Assembly (NCBI GenBank): GCA_034336665.1
Contig: JAPFBE010000003.1
Location: 14,672,360 to 14,736,359 of the forward strand
DNA length: 64,000 nucleotides
Origin: Luscinia megarhynchos
Taxonomy: Eukaryota; Chordata; Aves; Passeriformes; Turdidae
Direction: 5' to 3'
The translations under genes and the position numbers were made by a program. How positions within the stretch are numbered: the stretch's first letter is position 1; the number at the start of each line of letters is the position of its first letter. The notes beneath the pieces were generated by a model. The model did not search any database. It was not told the origin of the DNA and saw only the letters and a list, made by a program, of their open reading frames with translations. Of the stretch, positions 50,791 through 63,600 are shown in pieces.

Positions 50791-53700
50791 ATAAATCAAT
50801 CCCAGTGAAAGACCCCAAACACTGCTATCTCTATTGTCACTTTTTCACCACTGCTGAGTGGCCATGTTCAGGACAGCAGAGTCACTGCCCTGCCTAAGGG
50901 AAGGAGAAAAGGCAGTGAAATGGAGCTGGAAAGAGAAGAGGTGGGCGCAGATGAGGGTTAGTGGGAAGAGGGGAACATGTCAGTATAAGTGTTCTAGGGA
51001 ATCCCTGGAATCTTGATTGCTTGTGAATAAATCTCAACAGAGCTGACAGCTGCAGGAAAGCTTGAAAAGTTGGTCTAAGGTATGAAATGAGGCATAAAAT
51101 AGGAGAGTTTTTTAAATTGTCATCTCTATGCTGCTGTCTTATCACCAGTTCTGACACAAATATCATCGAGGAAAGATTTATAGCGTGCACTCATTTTAGT
51201 CATTTTTATAATTGGATGCTAAATATACATAGAGCTCATCTTTCAGGTATTTGAAGTCCTTCCAAATCAGGTAGTACCTTTTAGAACTAAAGATTTCAAT
51301 AGCCTGCCCAAACATGCATCCCTCCCCCCTTAATGCTGGACTTCAAATAATTCAGCCTTGGTCCAGTTGAACTGGTCATGGGAAAATGCAAGTGTTCACT
51401 TTATATCCTTGGGGTAGTTTATTAGGTTCTTTACATTCAGACCTAAGATGAGGATCAAAGTTGTATCCACATCATGAAACTTATTAGCATCCATTACATA
51501 CAGGAGATTGGTTTGGTCACAACCTGCCTGGCCCAGATTGCCATCAACCATGAAATCAGCTGCCCCCAGTGTCCAGATCAGCATCACATTGGACTGGGTG
51601 GCCTGAGCTGTGCTGAGCATTCTGTCACTCAGGAATCCAAATGCCTGTCCCCAGAAACAAGAGCCCATCCACATTGGGGTGCTGCCCTGCACGAGGAGAA
51701 ATAATGTCATGGCAAACTGTGAAATGCACAGACTGGAGCAAACCTTGTGATTAATAGAAGATAGCAAAAGAGGAGGAGAAAAGATAAAGAGCAAGGCCTT
51801 GTTAACGAGACTAATAAATGAGATCACACTGTGTTGTCCTGGGGAGAAGCAAGGGGAATGGCACAGAGAGCCAGTACAGATGGGACAGTGGATCTGAGGG
51901 GAAATAAAGAGCCAAGCCAGTGGTGAGCATCTGAAAAGGGCAGCAGAAAGGCTCGGCCTCACTTGCCTTTGAAAGAACTTAAGAGCTCAGTCCAAAAAGT
52001 TGTTGTACCAAAAAGGTGCTCTGGAGCCAGCCTTTCATGGCATCCTTCCCTGGATCATCCCTTTGCAATAAACTGCAGAGGCCTTTTTACCAACTCAGCT
52101 TTGTTTGACCAGCAAGGGAGAGCTGGAGCTCAGCAGTGCCTTTTGTCCTGCTCGTGTAGGCACACCTGCTCCAAGGGGAGCCTTTTAGAAATCCAGCAGG
52201 TAAGAACTGCTCTGTATGATCTCCTATCAGCACTAAGGCCAGCAAGGATCCCAGGGCTGAGGGGCTGCTATTGCAAGCAGATGTCTCACCTAAGAGAAAG
52301 CTCCTTGGATCAGATGGTCACATTGTCTCCATGGGAAAATCATGATTGCTTTGACAAAATGTGGATTAAGGGAGGAGAGGGAAAATAATCACCCTTCTCC
52401 CATTATCTATGCTGTTTCTTTCATCTTTTTCCCCCATTAACTTACTGAATCATTTCAAATGTGCCCTTGTTTCTTTGCCCCTGGCCCTTCATTTTCTGTC
52501 TCCAAATCATCTTTCAGGCATTTAAAAGCTTTCCCTCCTTCTCTTTTATTTTATTGTCAATTAGATTTTTTTTTCTCTGAGAAATCTGTGTCCTAGAGAC
52601 CCAGCAGGAGTCATCTGGCACAGCTTTATTGGTGGGAATGGAACTCTGCTGGTTTCTTCCTGGCTCAAAGGTTTTAGAAGTGCTTGCCTTGCTGATGCTG
52701 CCCCTTTACAGGGCTCTTGCTGGGCAAACTGATAACTTCAGATGCTGGTTTATACAGGAGGGACTGACACCCAAAGAGGTGAGGCAAGAGGGTGCTAAAG
52801 CTGTAGGTGTCTGCATGCAGGTTTCTGGTCAAGGAGAATCAGGAGACAGAACTTCCTAGATCTCACCCTGCTGATTTTTAATCTGCCCCAAAATGCCCTC
52901 TGGTGCCTGTGAGGGGTCTGCTCTCTGCCTTCAGCTGCAGGCTGAGTTCAATCCCACTGCACTCATTGCTGGGCAGTGGGTGAAAACTCTTGACCCACAC
53001 ATTAATCATCTGAATCAATGCATGAAGTCATTGTCAGGGACAAGTTCTCTACAAGGAGCAATGCAAATTTATGGCATAAATTCTGTGTGGTTTTCTGTTT
53101 GCTCTTTGTCCTCCTCTATCTCCTCATAGTCCTCTAGAAGATGAGAGTTTTCTCAAATGTATTAATTTTGGAGATTTTTTTTCCTTGGAGATCAGCTAAA
53201 GAAATATCTTTGGGAATATGCACAATTTGTTATTCATAAGTCACGCTCTGTTGCTTAGTCACATCCCTGCTTCTGTTCCCGGATGGAAGCATTATGTAAC
53301 ATCTGTGCTCCACATAAGGGCAGCAGAGGGACAGGCTCCACATGTACATCTGCATCTTTGCATATATACATTTACATCTGTGTGTTTTACCAAATACTTA
53401 TAGATTAAACCAGTCTAAACCATATCATTTCTGCTTTCAGCAGTACTTTTCTCACATCTATGGGGAAACTATTGCAGAGCAAAAGGTCTTGAAATGTGAC
53501 CTGCACAAGGTAGTCCAAACCACTCTGAAATTCTTTTTATTCTGTTGGCAGTATAAGGAAACATAATGTATCTGTTGAGTCCAGTGCTGAGAGTCAGTAC
53601 AGGAAACAACAAACTCCTGCCTTGCAAGAGTGGCCTCCTGTTCAATCCACAGCTCAGCCAAGGCAACCCAAAGGCTTCTGCCACCCATATCAGCAGCCTA

Positions 53701-55029
53701 GAGTCAAGTGAGGCTCAAAGTCTGTCTAGAAGTCACTGTGATTTTAAGGGAGCCGTGGCAGATGCCTGGACAGAACAGATAGAGAGCCAGAAAATACACA
53801 GCACCTGACTCACAGGCCAAACTGTAGAATCACTTTAAATAAAATTTAAAATAAAAGAATAATTACTCTAGTATTTAAATTTCAAAATAAAAGAATAATT
53901 GCTGCCCACATGTCCTTATATGTCAGCCATGTCCAGGCCCTGCTGCTCGTCCAGGCCACATTGCTTACCCAGATAATTAAGTCAGAGCATAGTTGACTAA
54001 GAAAGCAGAAGTCCTTTACTTTTCTGTGGCTGAGTGCATACACCCTGGTGAGAACACCACCATTTTCCAAGCACAAGGTGAAAAATAAACACAAATTTAA
54101 AAAAGAAACTAAGAACAGAAGTAAATAAGCTGGAAAATAAGGCTTCTGTCTTTTAAATCAGATCCAATGGCTTTTACCACACCTGCTTATATGCATGCAG
54201 TAACACAGTGCCCCCTACACCTCAGCACACATTTATTTCAGAATTAGCTGTGCACAAGTGACACCAAAGCAACACCATCCTTTGCCAGAACACCTGCTTT
54301 CCCCCACAGAGGTTTCAGATCCAAAAGCTGAGATCTGACAGCTTTTTCATGGTGTGATTGTAGACATGTAAATTGGAGGCAGCCAATTTCATTTTGCTCA
54401 CAAGCTTTAAGAAATGTAAATCTGGGTCTCTGAAATATTCTAATTACTTCTCCCCAATGGATCTTTGTGGCTTGAATAACACTAAAATTGCATGACATTC
54501 CACCCCCAGAAAATACATAATTCATATCTGCAATCCAGCATCTGTATAAGCCCTGCTCAACTTCAGGGTGAGCATTAATTTCAGAATGAGGGAATCCCTT
54601 GTTTCTTTATAGGGGTAAAAATGTAAATTTCCCAAAATGTAAATTTATATCAACTGCAATTTCCATGTTATTCACCCACAAGGAAGCAAGGACTGTGCTG
54701 GGTGTGTGCTGCACCAAGCTGTGCTCATGCATGGGAATATGTTCTGCTTGATCAGGGTCATGTTGGCACCTCAGACTGATTGTGCCACCTTTGCTGGTGA
54801 CTGCAGCAGGGGCAGCTCACTGGGCATTTGCTGGGTGGGTGGCTTGGGCACCAGCAGGAGGGGAGAGCAGAGACGGCATTTTACAGTGCTTAATAAAGGG
54901 ACATTCCCTTGGCACATTTGGATAATGCAAAGGAAAGGATCTCTCTCAATTGCTTTGGTTTCATAACAGTCAGCTCCCAGGTTAGCAGCAGAGATAATTC
55001 TGGGGCCTGCAACACAGACTGCATTTTCT
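50791..55029. other. Intergenic, no gene seen
   Basis: This is unique sequence. A 188-codon minus-strand open frame (51962-51396) opens at GTG; its first ATG is at codon 85 (51710-51708), leaving 104 codons. The product matches nothing I recognise. A short direct duplication lies at 53848-53900. No RNA gene or transposon is recognised. Confidence 0.55.
53848..53900 (+). repeat. Short direct duplication, 36-bp offset
   Basis: AAAATAAAAGAATAATT occurs at 53848-53864 and again at 53884-53900, in similar AT-rich surroundings. This suggests a local tandem duplication of 36 bp. Confidence 0.8.
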
Positions 55030-55515
55030 GCCAGGCAAAAATCGGGAGTTTTTGATAAATGGAACCGGGGAATCAGGCAGAGCGCGCCAGGAACGGGTGT
55101 GAAGTGTGCATGAGATGAGACGTGACAAAAGTGTGTTTGTTCATATCGCTCCGGTGCAGCACCCTCACTTCAACTTTGCATTTATTGTATTCCTTTGAAA
55201 TGTAGCTGCTTTGTGAGTGTAATTAAGAGCGGGTGGCCTGCCCCTCGCAAACGCGGGGACGCTGCCATGGCAACCGCGGGGGGGCCAGCGAGGCCGCTCT
55301 CCCCGCTGGAGTAACCACCCAGCCGGCGTGTGGAACGCCTTAAACACCGCTGGCTGCTGCACGCAGGGGCACGCCCTGGTGCCATCAGCGCTGGGTGCGT
55401 GGCCCAGAGATGCTCCGTGCCGGCTGCGAGCTCACTTCGAGCAGCTGTGCCCGCCGGGAGGGAGCGCGGCCATCAGGGCTCGGCTCCTCCCGGGTGAGCT
55501 TGTTCTCGGCTCGGT
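55030..55515. promoter_or_regulatory. Orphan CpG island
   Basis: About 40 CpG dinucleotides fall within roughly 480 bases, while the neighbouring kilobases are CpG-poor. The density peaks at 55225-55500. The island lies about 46 kb upstream of the CNKSR2 start and no coding exon is recognised in or beside it. It contains a near-perfect palindromic X-box at 55261-55274 and, on the plus strand, a donor-like CGGGTGAGC with GT at 55494-55495. A promoter of a noncoding RNA, a distal CNKSR2 alternative promoter, or a CpG-rich enhancer would all fit. A 96-codon plus frame at 55328-55618 runs through the donor and is not convincing. Confidence 0.7.
55261..55274 (+). promoter_or_regulatory. Palindromic RFX X-box
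   Basis: GCTGCCATGGCAAC differs from the palindromic RFX-factor site GTTGCCATGGCAAC at one position of 14. RFX dimers bind such sites, classically in promoters of ciliary genes and in some neuronal enhancers (established knowledge). It sits inside the orphan CpG island. Confidence 0.55.
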
Positions 55516-57794
55516 TCATTTCTGTGACATTTCAGGGTTGTATTTCAAACTGGTAAATGCAGTTGATTTTACTGCTTTAGGGTTAGGAGATTCAAGTTCA
55601 TGTGTCCAACTTTATTGAAGTTTGGAGCCCTTCTCAGGCTAAAAGAGAATTTTCGGGTAAGTAAAATTCCCCGTTGTGTCAAGCCTCAGGAAAACTGAGG
55701 CACAGGCAGCTCCACTGAGTGACTAATTGCCACAAGCGTTAATCCCGGCCCTGCATTCCTCAAACATTAACCCTTTATGCCCTCTTCTTTGCAGGGAAGC
55801 ATTTTCCACATGCAGGGAACAAAGGGCTGAAACCTGAGCTCCAGGGATGTAACTCAGTGGGGCGGGTGGTGGGCAGCCACCTCCATCCCTGTGTTTAAAT
55901 GCCTTGTTCAGGACCATTTCAGACAGCTCAGCCTTCAACAAGGGAATGGAAGGGGAGTTTCATGGGAAGGGAAAGCATAATTTTTCCTTCCAAGGGCATT
56001 CCTTGGAAGAGAAAATATATGTGACAAGGTGGGGATAATAGGAAGCTAAGCAATATATAGATAGCTAACACCAGAGGGAAAATGGAAGGAATGCTTAGGG
56101 CCAAGGATCCTTTCATTGGCAAGAGGCAGGAAAGTTTGGCACAGCTCCTGCCAGTTTTCAGTCTATCTCACAAGGATATGAGCCCCCTTTTGGAGCCTGA
56201 GATCATCAGGGTAAGGCCACTGTGAAACTGCTCAAGTATGTAGTGTGAGATTTTTGGAAACTGAACAGCAGCTTACAAATCACAGGCAATATTTTCACAG
56301 ATATAAAGAGAGAAGGCCTCTAGAAATGGAAATCTTGGAATGAGAAAATTACATCAGGTTGAGGTGCCGTGGCCTAGGAAGGCGTTCCCCCATGGATTGT
56401 GTGATGCATTACAAAAGACCTGTGCATTTCCAATAACATGGTTTTCTCTGGTAGCACCAAGACATTGAAAATCACTCTTTTTGGTAAACACATGTTTTTG
56501 TTTTAAATATTGCCATTTAAAAGCCTGTCAGTGCAAGCTATTTTTTATTACATTCTTAGACAGCCTCTACTAAAACTAAAGAGCAGGCATGATTTGAAAG
56601 AAATTAATGTATTTGTGGTGACTTCCACCAGCTGAAGATTTGAGGCCCAAAGCACATAGGGACATGCTCTCAGCTAATCACTTTTATCATCCCCTTTACA
56701 TTTTCTTGTCTTAGAGGTCTTAGCACAGAAATTCGTATGTCCTGTTCTCCTTTTAAATTGTGATGAAATTCCCTTACACATTTTTCTTCTTACTTTGTCT
56801 CACACTGGACAAAGAAAGAAAAGGAGTAAGAACAAAAGCCCACCTTACAATCCAATTATTTCAATGAGACAAGAAATAGAAAATTAAATATTACACATGG
56901 TCCTGAAGCTTTAATTTTTAATTTTAAAAAAGGAAACATTTTAAATAAAACTTGTTTGCTTAACAGGCTCACCCGTTATTAATGCTGTCATTTACCTGAT
57001 TTTTTTTTCCATTTGTTCATTATTAACACTCTTAAATGGACAGTTCAGTGCAGCCTCCCTTTCAGAACTCTTCTGCATGTACAAATCTGTCAGCAAAACC
57101 CAAGAAATAACCAGGAATTTACTTCTGCAAAAGCTCATCAGTGTTCTTGATTGCTAAATACTAGAGCACCTAATGTGTGGAAACAGAAGGGCTTTGCTAA
57201 AACCTGGAGAGAAGACTGACATGTGAGCTTGCATCCCTCACAATGACTCAGAGCCAGACTCCTGACTAAGAGAATTTCATTGTTCACTCCACAGAACATT
57301 TCTAAATCACAAATTAGTAAAAGCACTATTCTGTACTCTCATATTTGTATGTAACATACAAATAGGCTTTTTTTATTGCCTTATTATTTCCTTTTCCTTT
57401 ATAAACCATGAAATGAAAGATTAAAGAATTCAGTGTGAGGGGAGCTGAAACTATTGCTGCAATCAGTTTTAGCCATATGTTCATTTTTATGTATTTAATC
57501 CCCATTTTCCCCTTTTCATTCTCCCTCTTCCATTCTCTATTATCATCTGTCCCATCTATGTTTACAGCCTGAAACTGCACAAACACACCCTCTGGAGCAC
57601 AGAATATTTTTTGCTAACTTGTTTTTCACTGGAAGGTTTACAGCAATGGAAGACTAAAATCTTACTAAAATCTCCAGTTATTACACTAATATAATTATGA
57701 AGAATATCTAAATCCATTTTATCAAGGATTGCCATCACCTTCGTTCACTTGTAAATCCTATTTTAGTTAGAGTTTAGTTAGAGGCAGCATTATG

Positions 57795-57815
57795 TCCTTT
57801 CCCTTTCCCTTTCCC
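57795..57815 (+). repeat. TTTCCC hexamer repeat
   Basis: About three and a half TTTCCC units stand in tandem. The complement is GGGAAA. Confidence 0.8.
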
Positions 57816-59006
57816 AATTTTAATAGTGTCCATTTACAAGGTTTATATTTCAGTTGTCTCGTTTTTAACACTTGCATGCACATGAGCAATAATCCAGTGG
57901 ATTTCTCCCCCTTTTGCTCTTCCTGGTAAAGAGTTCTCCAGTTATTGATTCAGTGCATCACAGGAACTACTGGAATTTTGATTTTGATTCTCACAGTAAC
58001 TGGATAGTGAAACAAGTGTAGGGCAAGTATAAGACATTAGATTTTGAAACAAGTTTTTGAAGTGATACTTTCTCACCTTTAAAAGCCTCAAAGGAATGAG
58101 TATGCAACAAATACCTGCCACTCACCTGGCAATGCAGAGCAGGTAATTGGGATCAGGGCCCCATGACAGCATGTGTTTTGCTCTGGAGGTTTTACACACA
58201 GCTACAATTCTTCATGGCTCACTGTGGAAAGTATTTGACCTGAGAACTCCAAGTCAATGAAAATAGAAAAAAAAATATGTTTTTTCCTCTTTGGATATCA
58301 TCTTTAATCAGGTTTGTTTGCATATGGAGTTAAAAGTTGAGCTTAAAACTACACAGTATTATTATAAATTCTCTCTCCAAGGGTTGTTTTTATGATTCAA
58401 TCTGTAGCAGCTCTGAAAATGAAGAGTTCAACTTATAATAAACCTCTCAGAGCTTGATTTTAAAGACCCCACACAATGAAACAAGACCAAAATAGACACC
58501 ATGTTTTGATGATTGGCTCCCACACATTGAAGCTGGTTAAAAAAGCAGCTTTTGACTTGGAAGCATGTCTTCTCCACCAGGGGTAGGTCGTGTTTAAACT
58601 GCTGCTGTCAGTACCACAGTGCCCTCTGCACTCCCCATCCCTCCTGGGCAGTCTCTCTCCCAGGGGAGAACCGAGTGTGAGGCCAGGCTGGGCTGCAGCC
58701 AGCCCCTTCCAGCTTGGGATGTGCCCAGGGTAAAATCAGCACACACACCAAAGACCACAAGTGTGAGAAGAGACTGAGAGAATTCCTCCCGTAGGATGAG
58801 ATCTTGCCCCTGAAAAGGAAACTCAAGGACATATGATGGCCTTGGCTGAAAAGTAGCATCCTACAGATTGTTCATGCTTTCTGAGCATCAGCAAAACTCT
58901 GAGGCTGATGCAGTGAAACCAATAGCAACCTCACCACTGATTTCAGTGGGGAAAGTTCAACTTCAGACTTTCACCCTCTTTTCTTACTACTTTTTTTAAT
59001 ATTCTA

Positions 59007-59016
59007 CCCCCCCCCC
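59007..59016 (+). repeat. Poly(C) run
   Basis: This is ten consecutive C in AT-rich DNA. Confidence 0.75.
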
Positions 59017-60147
59017 ATCTAAAATTTCTAGGATGTTTTGAACACATAAAATATCAGTATAATTCACTCTGCTAGATCAGTGGATGTCATTACACAAATA
59101 GGGTAAGAAACTTCAATTTATTTAACATATCAATAAAGATATATTAATTTTGCCTTTATTACTTTCAGTGCAAAGGAACACATGCTCCCATTGTGAGATT
59201 TCTTTGCTGGTCCTTGATCCTCTATTTTCCAAGTGTTTGTGTGCTAGAAATTACTTTGCCTGTGCTTTGTTGACAGAGACTTACCAGACAAAAGCATAAT
59301 ATTTCACGGTACAAGGAAAGCTTTCCAGCATGCTCCACTGGGCAGAATAAACACCAGCCCTTCTTGAAACCCATCTGCATCCTATGTTCCACAGCTTCAG
59401 CATATTCTTAACCAGAAAATAGCAATCATGAGGAGGCCAACCTTCCTCCATGAATCAAATGAACTGTTGATTAAAGAGGTTGATGTTGGTGAATATCCTG
59501 CTGCTAGAACTCTCTGATTTATTAATCTGAAACAAATGACCTTATGAACATGTCACTGAAAAGATGTGTTCATGTGAAGACCTAGATTTGAATGAATTTA
59601 TTTCCAATGTGGAATTGATTAGCCAAAGTGAATTAGTTTGAGGGTTCTTGTTTGCATCTGTTCACTTTAAATATTTATTTATTTTCTAATTAAGAGAAGG
59701 AAACCCTTTCATCAGTAGTTTTATAAACAACAAGATATCTTTTCTTTTTTCATACATTTCATATCCATAATTTTGAATTTCCTGTCAGTAGCACAGATGA
59801 GGCTGGGGAAGGATGGGTCCCAGGAGACTATTTTTCTTGTGAACTTTTTCAGCTTGCCCTTGGTCCAGCCCTTGATGCTTGACAGTGCTCTGTAGTTAAA
59901 GATGGGAAACCAGAGTAATGTTAAAATGAAGGATGTCATGTCATGGGGAGCCACCATGGGAATATTTAGGATTCAGGCTAACACCCCCATGTAAGGGGCA
60001 TCTTCTGTGCCTGGAAGCATAGGTAGATATAAACATGTTTGGGAGATATCTAAAGGTGTTTGCTAAGAAGAAAACCTAACAAGGTACATATTTTTCTTTG
60101 GAATCATCAAAGCAGAGTAAAGAATCAATCACATTGGTAAGCTAGTT

Positions 60148-60672
60148 TGTGCTGGGGTAGAGTTAATTTTCTTTATAGTAGCTGGTAAGGACTGTGTTTT
60201 GGAATTGACATGGAAAGAGTGTTATAGCCAAATATTTTAGCTGTTGCTAAGCAGTGCTTAAACAGCCTCGAGGCGTTTTCTGCTTCTCATCCCACCCCAC
60301 AGTGAGCAGGCTGGGCGTGTGCAAGGTGCTGGGAGGGGACTCCCAGCTGAGCACAGGGGAATCTCACACTGTGATGCCAGTTCAGCACCAGAGCTGGGAG
60401 GAGGAACAGGGACATTCAGAGTTATGGCACTGGCCTTGACAAGCTGCTGTCACACAGGGTGGAGGCCTGAACAGCTGCCTGCTGATGGCAAGGGCTGAAT
60501 GACTCTCCTGTTTCAGTTTGCTTGTGTGAGCAGCTTTTTTTTACCTGTTAAACTCTATCTCAACCCATGAGTTTTCCCAGTTTTACCCTTTTGAATCTCT
60601 CCCCATCTCACCACAGAGGGTGAACAAGTGACTTGACTCCAGTGGCTTAGATGCCAGCTGGGGTTAAACCAA
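60148..60672 (+). mobile_element. Solo LTR of an avian endogenous retrovirus
   Basis: The segment begins TGTGCTGGGGTAGAGTTAAT and continues TTTCTTTATAGTAGCTGGTA. It later has CTTCTCATCCCACCCCACAG and CTATCTCAACCCATGAGTTT, and ends in GCTGGGGTTAAACC. These blocks in this order match a widespread avian LTR family, which I believe is ERVL-like; the subfamily is not assigned. No internal retroviral genes flank it, so it is a solo LTR left by recombination. The TATA region expected around 60380-60400 is not recognisable, and the usual ATTAAA before CTGTCT-like sequence reads GTTAAA here. I could not define a target-site duplication with confidence. The short open frame inside it (60254-60439) is not a gene. 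Confidence 0.85.
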
Positions 60673-63600
60673 GAGAGTTTTAAAACCTATTTGTGCTGTA
60701 ACTTCCAAGGAGCAGGGTTTTTGGAAGTACTGTCCTGGTGAATGGAAGGCCTGGCTGTCCAAAGCAAAGACAGGGCTGCACAATGGGCACAGACAGATGG
60801 TTGTGGTCAGGTACTGTCCCTCTGAGCTCCATCCTTTGTGCTCAACTTCACTGCTGTGAAATACCCAAAGCTACATTGCACCAGGGCACTTATGGTGAAG
60901 TTCTGCATCTCATTGGAGCTATGTGCAATTTTGGGGGTTTTGTGTATTTTTTCACTTTTTCTCTAAATGCTCCCATTTTGTTTGGAATGCCAAAGATAGT
61001 TGTTGGAGTGGATTTGTCTAACTTCCTGTCAAATCAGTGTTTAGTCCCAGAAATGTCTTTTGTTGGAAGTCACAGAACGTTACACAGCATGGTTCACTGT
61101 GGAGATTTAGCTAATCTGATTTAGCATGAAGTGCTTGCCAAATTTGGAAGCCATTGGACTTCTTGTTAGACAGTGGGTTCCAAGGCCTTGTTTTACTTTT
61201 GGGGGGCTTAGACTCCTAACAGGATAAGGAGTTTGTCTTCTCCTACATTCTGCCTATTGCCTACCATGGTTAAAAATTGGAAAGGGCTTAATCTCTATTT
61301 ATTCAGAAGCACCCAAAGCTAAAATTCATTTAGGAAATAGACTTCAGGGATGATATGGATGACAGTTTCCAGAACTTAACTCTGATATCAGCAAATACAC
61401 ACTAATGTAGTCAGCCTACTTACTTTGTTCAAAAAAAATCAACAGAAAAATCAATAAAATATTCTTCCTATTTCTTCACTAGAGAAAAGAAGTTAAATTA
61501 GGGCATACTGGCAGCAGTGTGAAGAAAGGGGATTCCCTGCTTTGACTTGATACTTATTTATTAGTTTTGTAGACTGACAGATGTGAGACAAATAGAAGAA
61601 TGTAGCTGCATACCAGAGTAAATAAAAGGTATTACAGTAACCTGTTTATGCATGTGCACTAAGCTTTGACCCTTTGTTCTGACAGTCAGCATTTAGCAAA
61701 ACCCCCAGTGTGTATTTAAGGGGAAATATAAAATAGGTGGTTTTGTAACAAAGTCTTTGAAGTTGGCATCTTTTATAATAGGTAGAAACTGGCAATATCT
61801 GCATGCAGATTTTCCCAATTATAACTGATACTGCATTTCCCCATAAATTAATGAGAAATTATTAGCCCTTAATTAGGTTCTTCTGCATGGATGTGTAAGA
61901 AAGCTGAAGCCTGGCATGTGAAAACCTTTTAATGCATAACTGAGATGCCTTTATTCAGAAAAGAGAGTGTTGCAGCTCACTGCACTGCTTAAACTGAAAA
62001 TGTGCTTATCTTATGAATTATTTATTTCCCAGGGGCAATTAAAGGATCACATGACTGAGTCTCACTTGTGGGGCAGGAATGAAACAGGGATTTAAAGGAA
62101 GGTGGCTCATATCTTCAAGAGCTGCTACAATAAAACCAGAGGACAGGGCCCAGATAGTGTGGAAAGAGGGAGAATAGGATCCCAGCCACTTGACATGTGT
62201 CAGTCAGCCCCTGATGCAGAGAAGCACCACATCATCCCTGGCTTTTTGTTTGGAGTTCTGTGTGCCAAGACTAAACCTTTCCCACAAAATACCCTAATGG
62301 TGCTACCTGCCTGCTGATGAGAGGTCTGGAGAAACTGCCTTGGTTGTACACAAAAGCAGCTGCTCAAAACCTGTAATTCGTTTCACAGACATCCTTAGTC
62401 ATCCAGTCCATAATCATTTGAACTGTTTTCTTTTAAAAGTTCCAGCAAATAATTTCTGAATATTAAAAACCCATCTGGTCACAGCCTTAGACTTCATTAG
62501 AGCACAAAAGTGGGCTCAACAGTGATTACACACTTTAATTTCAGTATCCAAATGTGTCTCATGCTTCTTAAAATGATTTTTTTCATCTCCTTGTGATGCT
62601 ATTTCCTATTTCTGACTTTTGGTAGTACTTTTGTCATTTGCTCTGCCAAGCTTAATTCTCCTGGTTTTGCCCACTCTGGTCTTAGCACAGAGGGATGCCT
62701 CATCATCTTTGGATGAATCTCAGGCTCTAGGTGCCCTTACAGGGCTCTGTGTCAGTGGAAATTTTCCAGGAATGGATAGAAGAGCTGGGGCCTTCAAATT
62801 TTGTGCTGATCTGTTTTGACTGTATTTGCTTGTTATTAGGATCATATGATGTGATTGACTTTAAGGGACACTGCACCAAGCCTCTTTTGGGAGAACTGTT
62901 ATACTAACAGGCAACTCTATTTTAACCATCTGTATTTCTCCCTAGACAAAAATTTTTAATGAACTCACTTAATTTTCTGTCTCAGTAACAGCCAAAAGAA
63001 ATTTATCTTTCTATTTTTCTGGTTGCTTTCTAATTTACAAGGAGAACATTTCTCTCTCCCTTCTTTTAATGTCAAGAGGGCTTTTGAGAGGAAGAAAATA
63101 GACAAAGAAAAAAACAAACAACAAATAAAAACACTCAGTAATGGAGAAACATCTAATTGTTCAATTAACAGAAGGAAAGCTCAATAGAAGAGGCAAATGT
63201 GGATTGTTGTATTGATATGGTTGTAAAATGTGCAGTCCTGGAAACTAAAACATCTTCTCATGTGCAAAGGTTGATAAAATGAAAATAAATTATCCTTGCA
63301 CCAAAACATTTCTTTCAATCTTTTTATTTCCTTGCTCTTGCCTTTGATGTTGTCTGTATTTTAATAGCAATTTGCCGAGGGTTTTGGTTTATTTCCTGGG
63401 TTCAATCCAAATCCTGTTGGGCACGCTTAAAGAATATCACCATTCTGCAGCCAGTTGTATCTGATCCAGAGCCTGAAATGGTTATTCAGGCTTTTGTTAC
63501 CTCAAGATTGGACTATTCAAAATCCTTGCTGGTTGGTTTTCCTGATAATGCCTTCCATGAACTCCTACTGTTACAAAATGTGTTTGCTGAAGTGATCCAC

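Larger units (their letters stand above)
55516..60147. other. Intergenic, no gene seen
   Basis: This is AT-rich unique sequence with a CTTTCC-type hexamer repeat at 57795-57815 and a run of 10 C at 59007-59016. CCACCAGGGGTAGG at about 58576 resembles part of a CTCF site. No exon, RNA gene or transposon is recognised. Confidence 0.6.

Noticed and set aside
60382..60402. RE1/NRSF-like TTCAGCACC
   Set aside because: Only the left half-site is present, and it lies within the LTR.
60254..60439. 61-codon plus-strand frame
   Set aside because: It lies wholly inside the solo LTR and corresponds to no retroviral gene.
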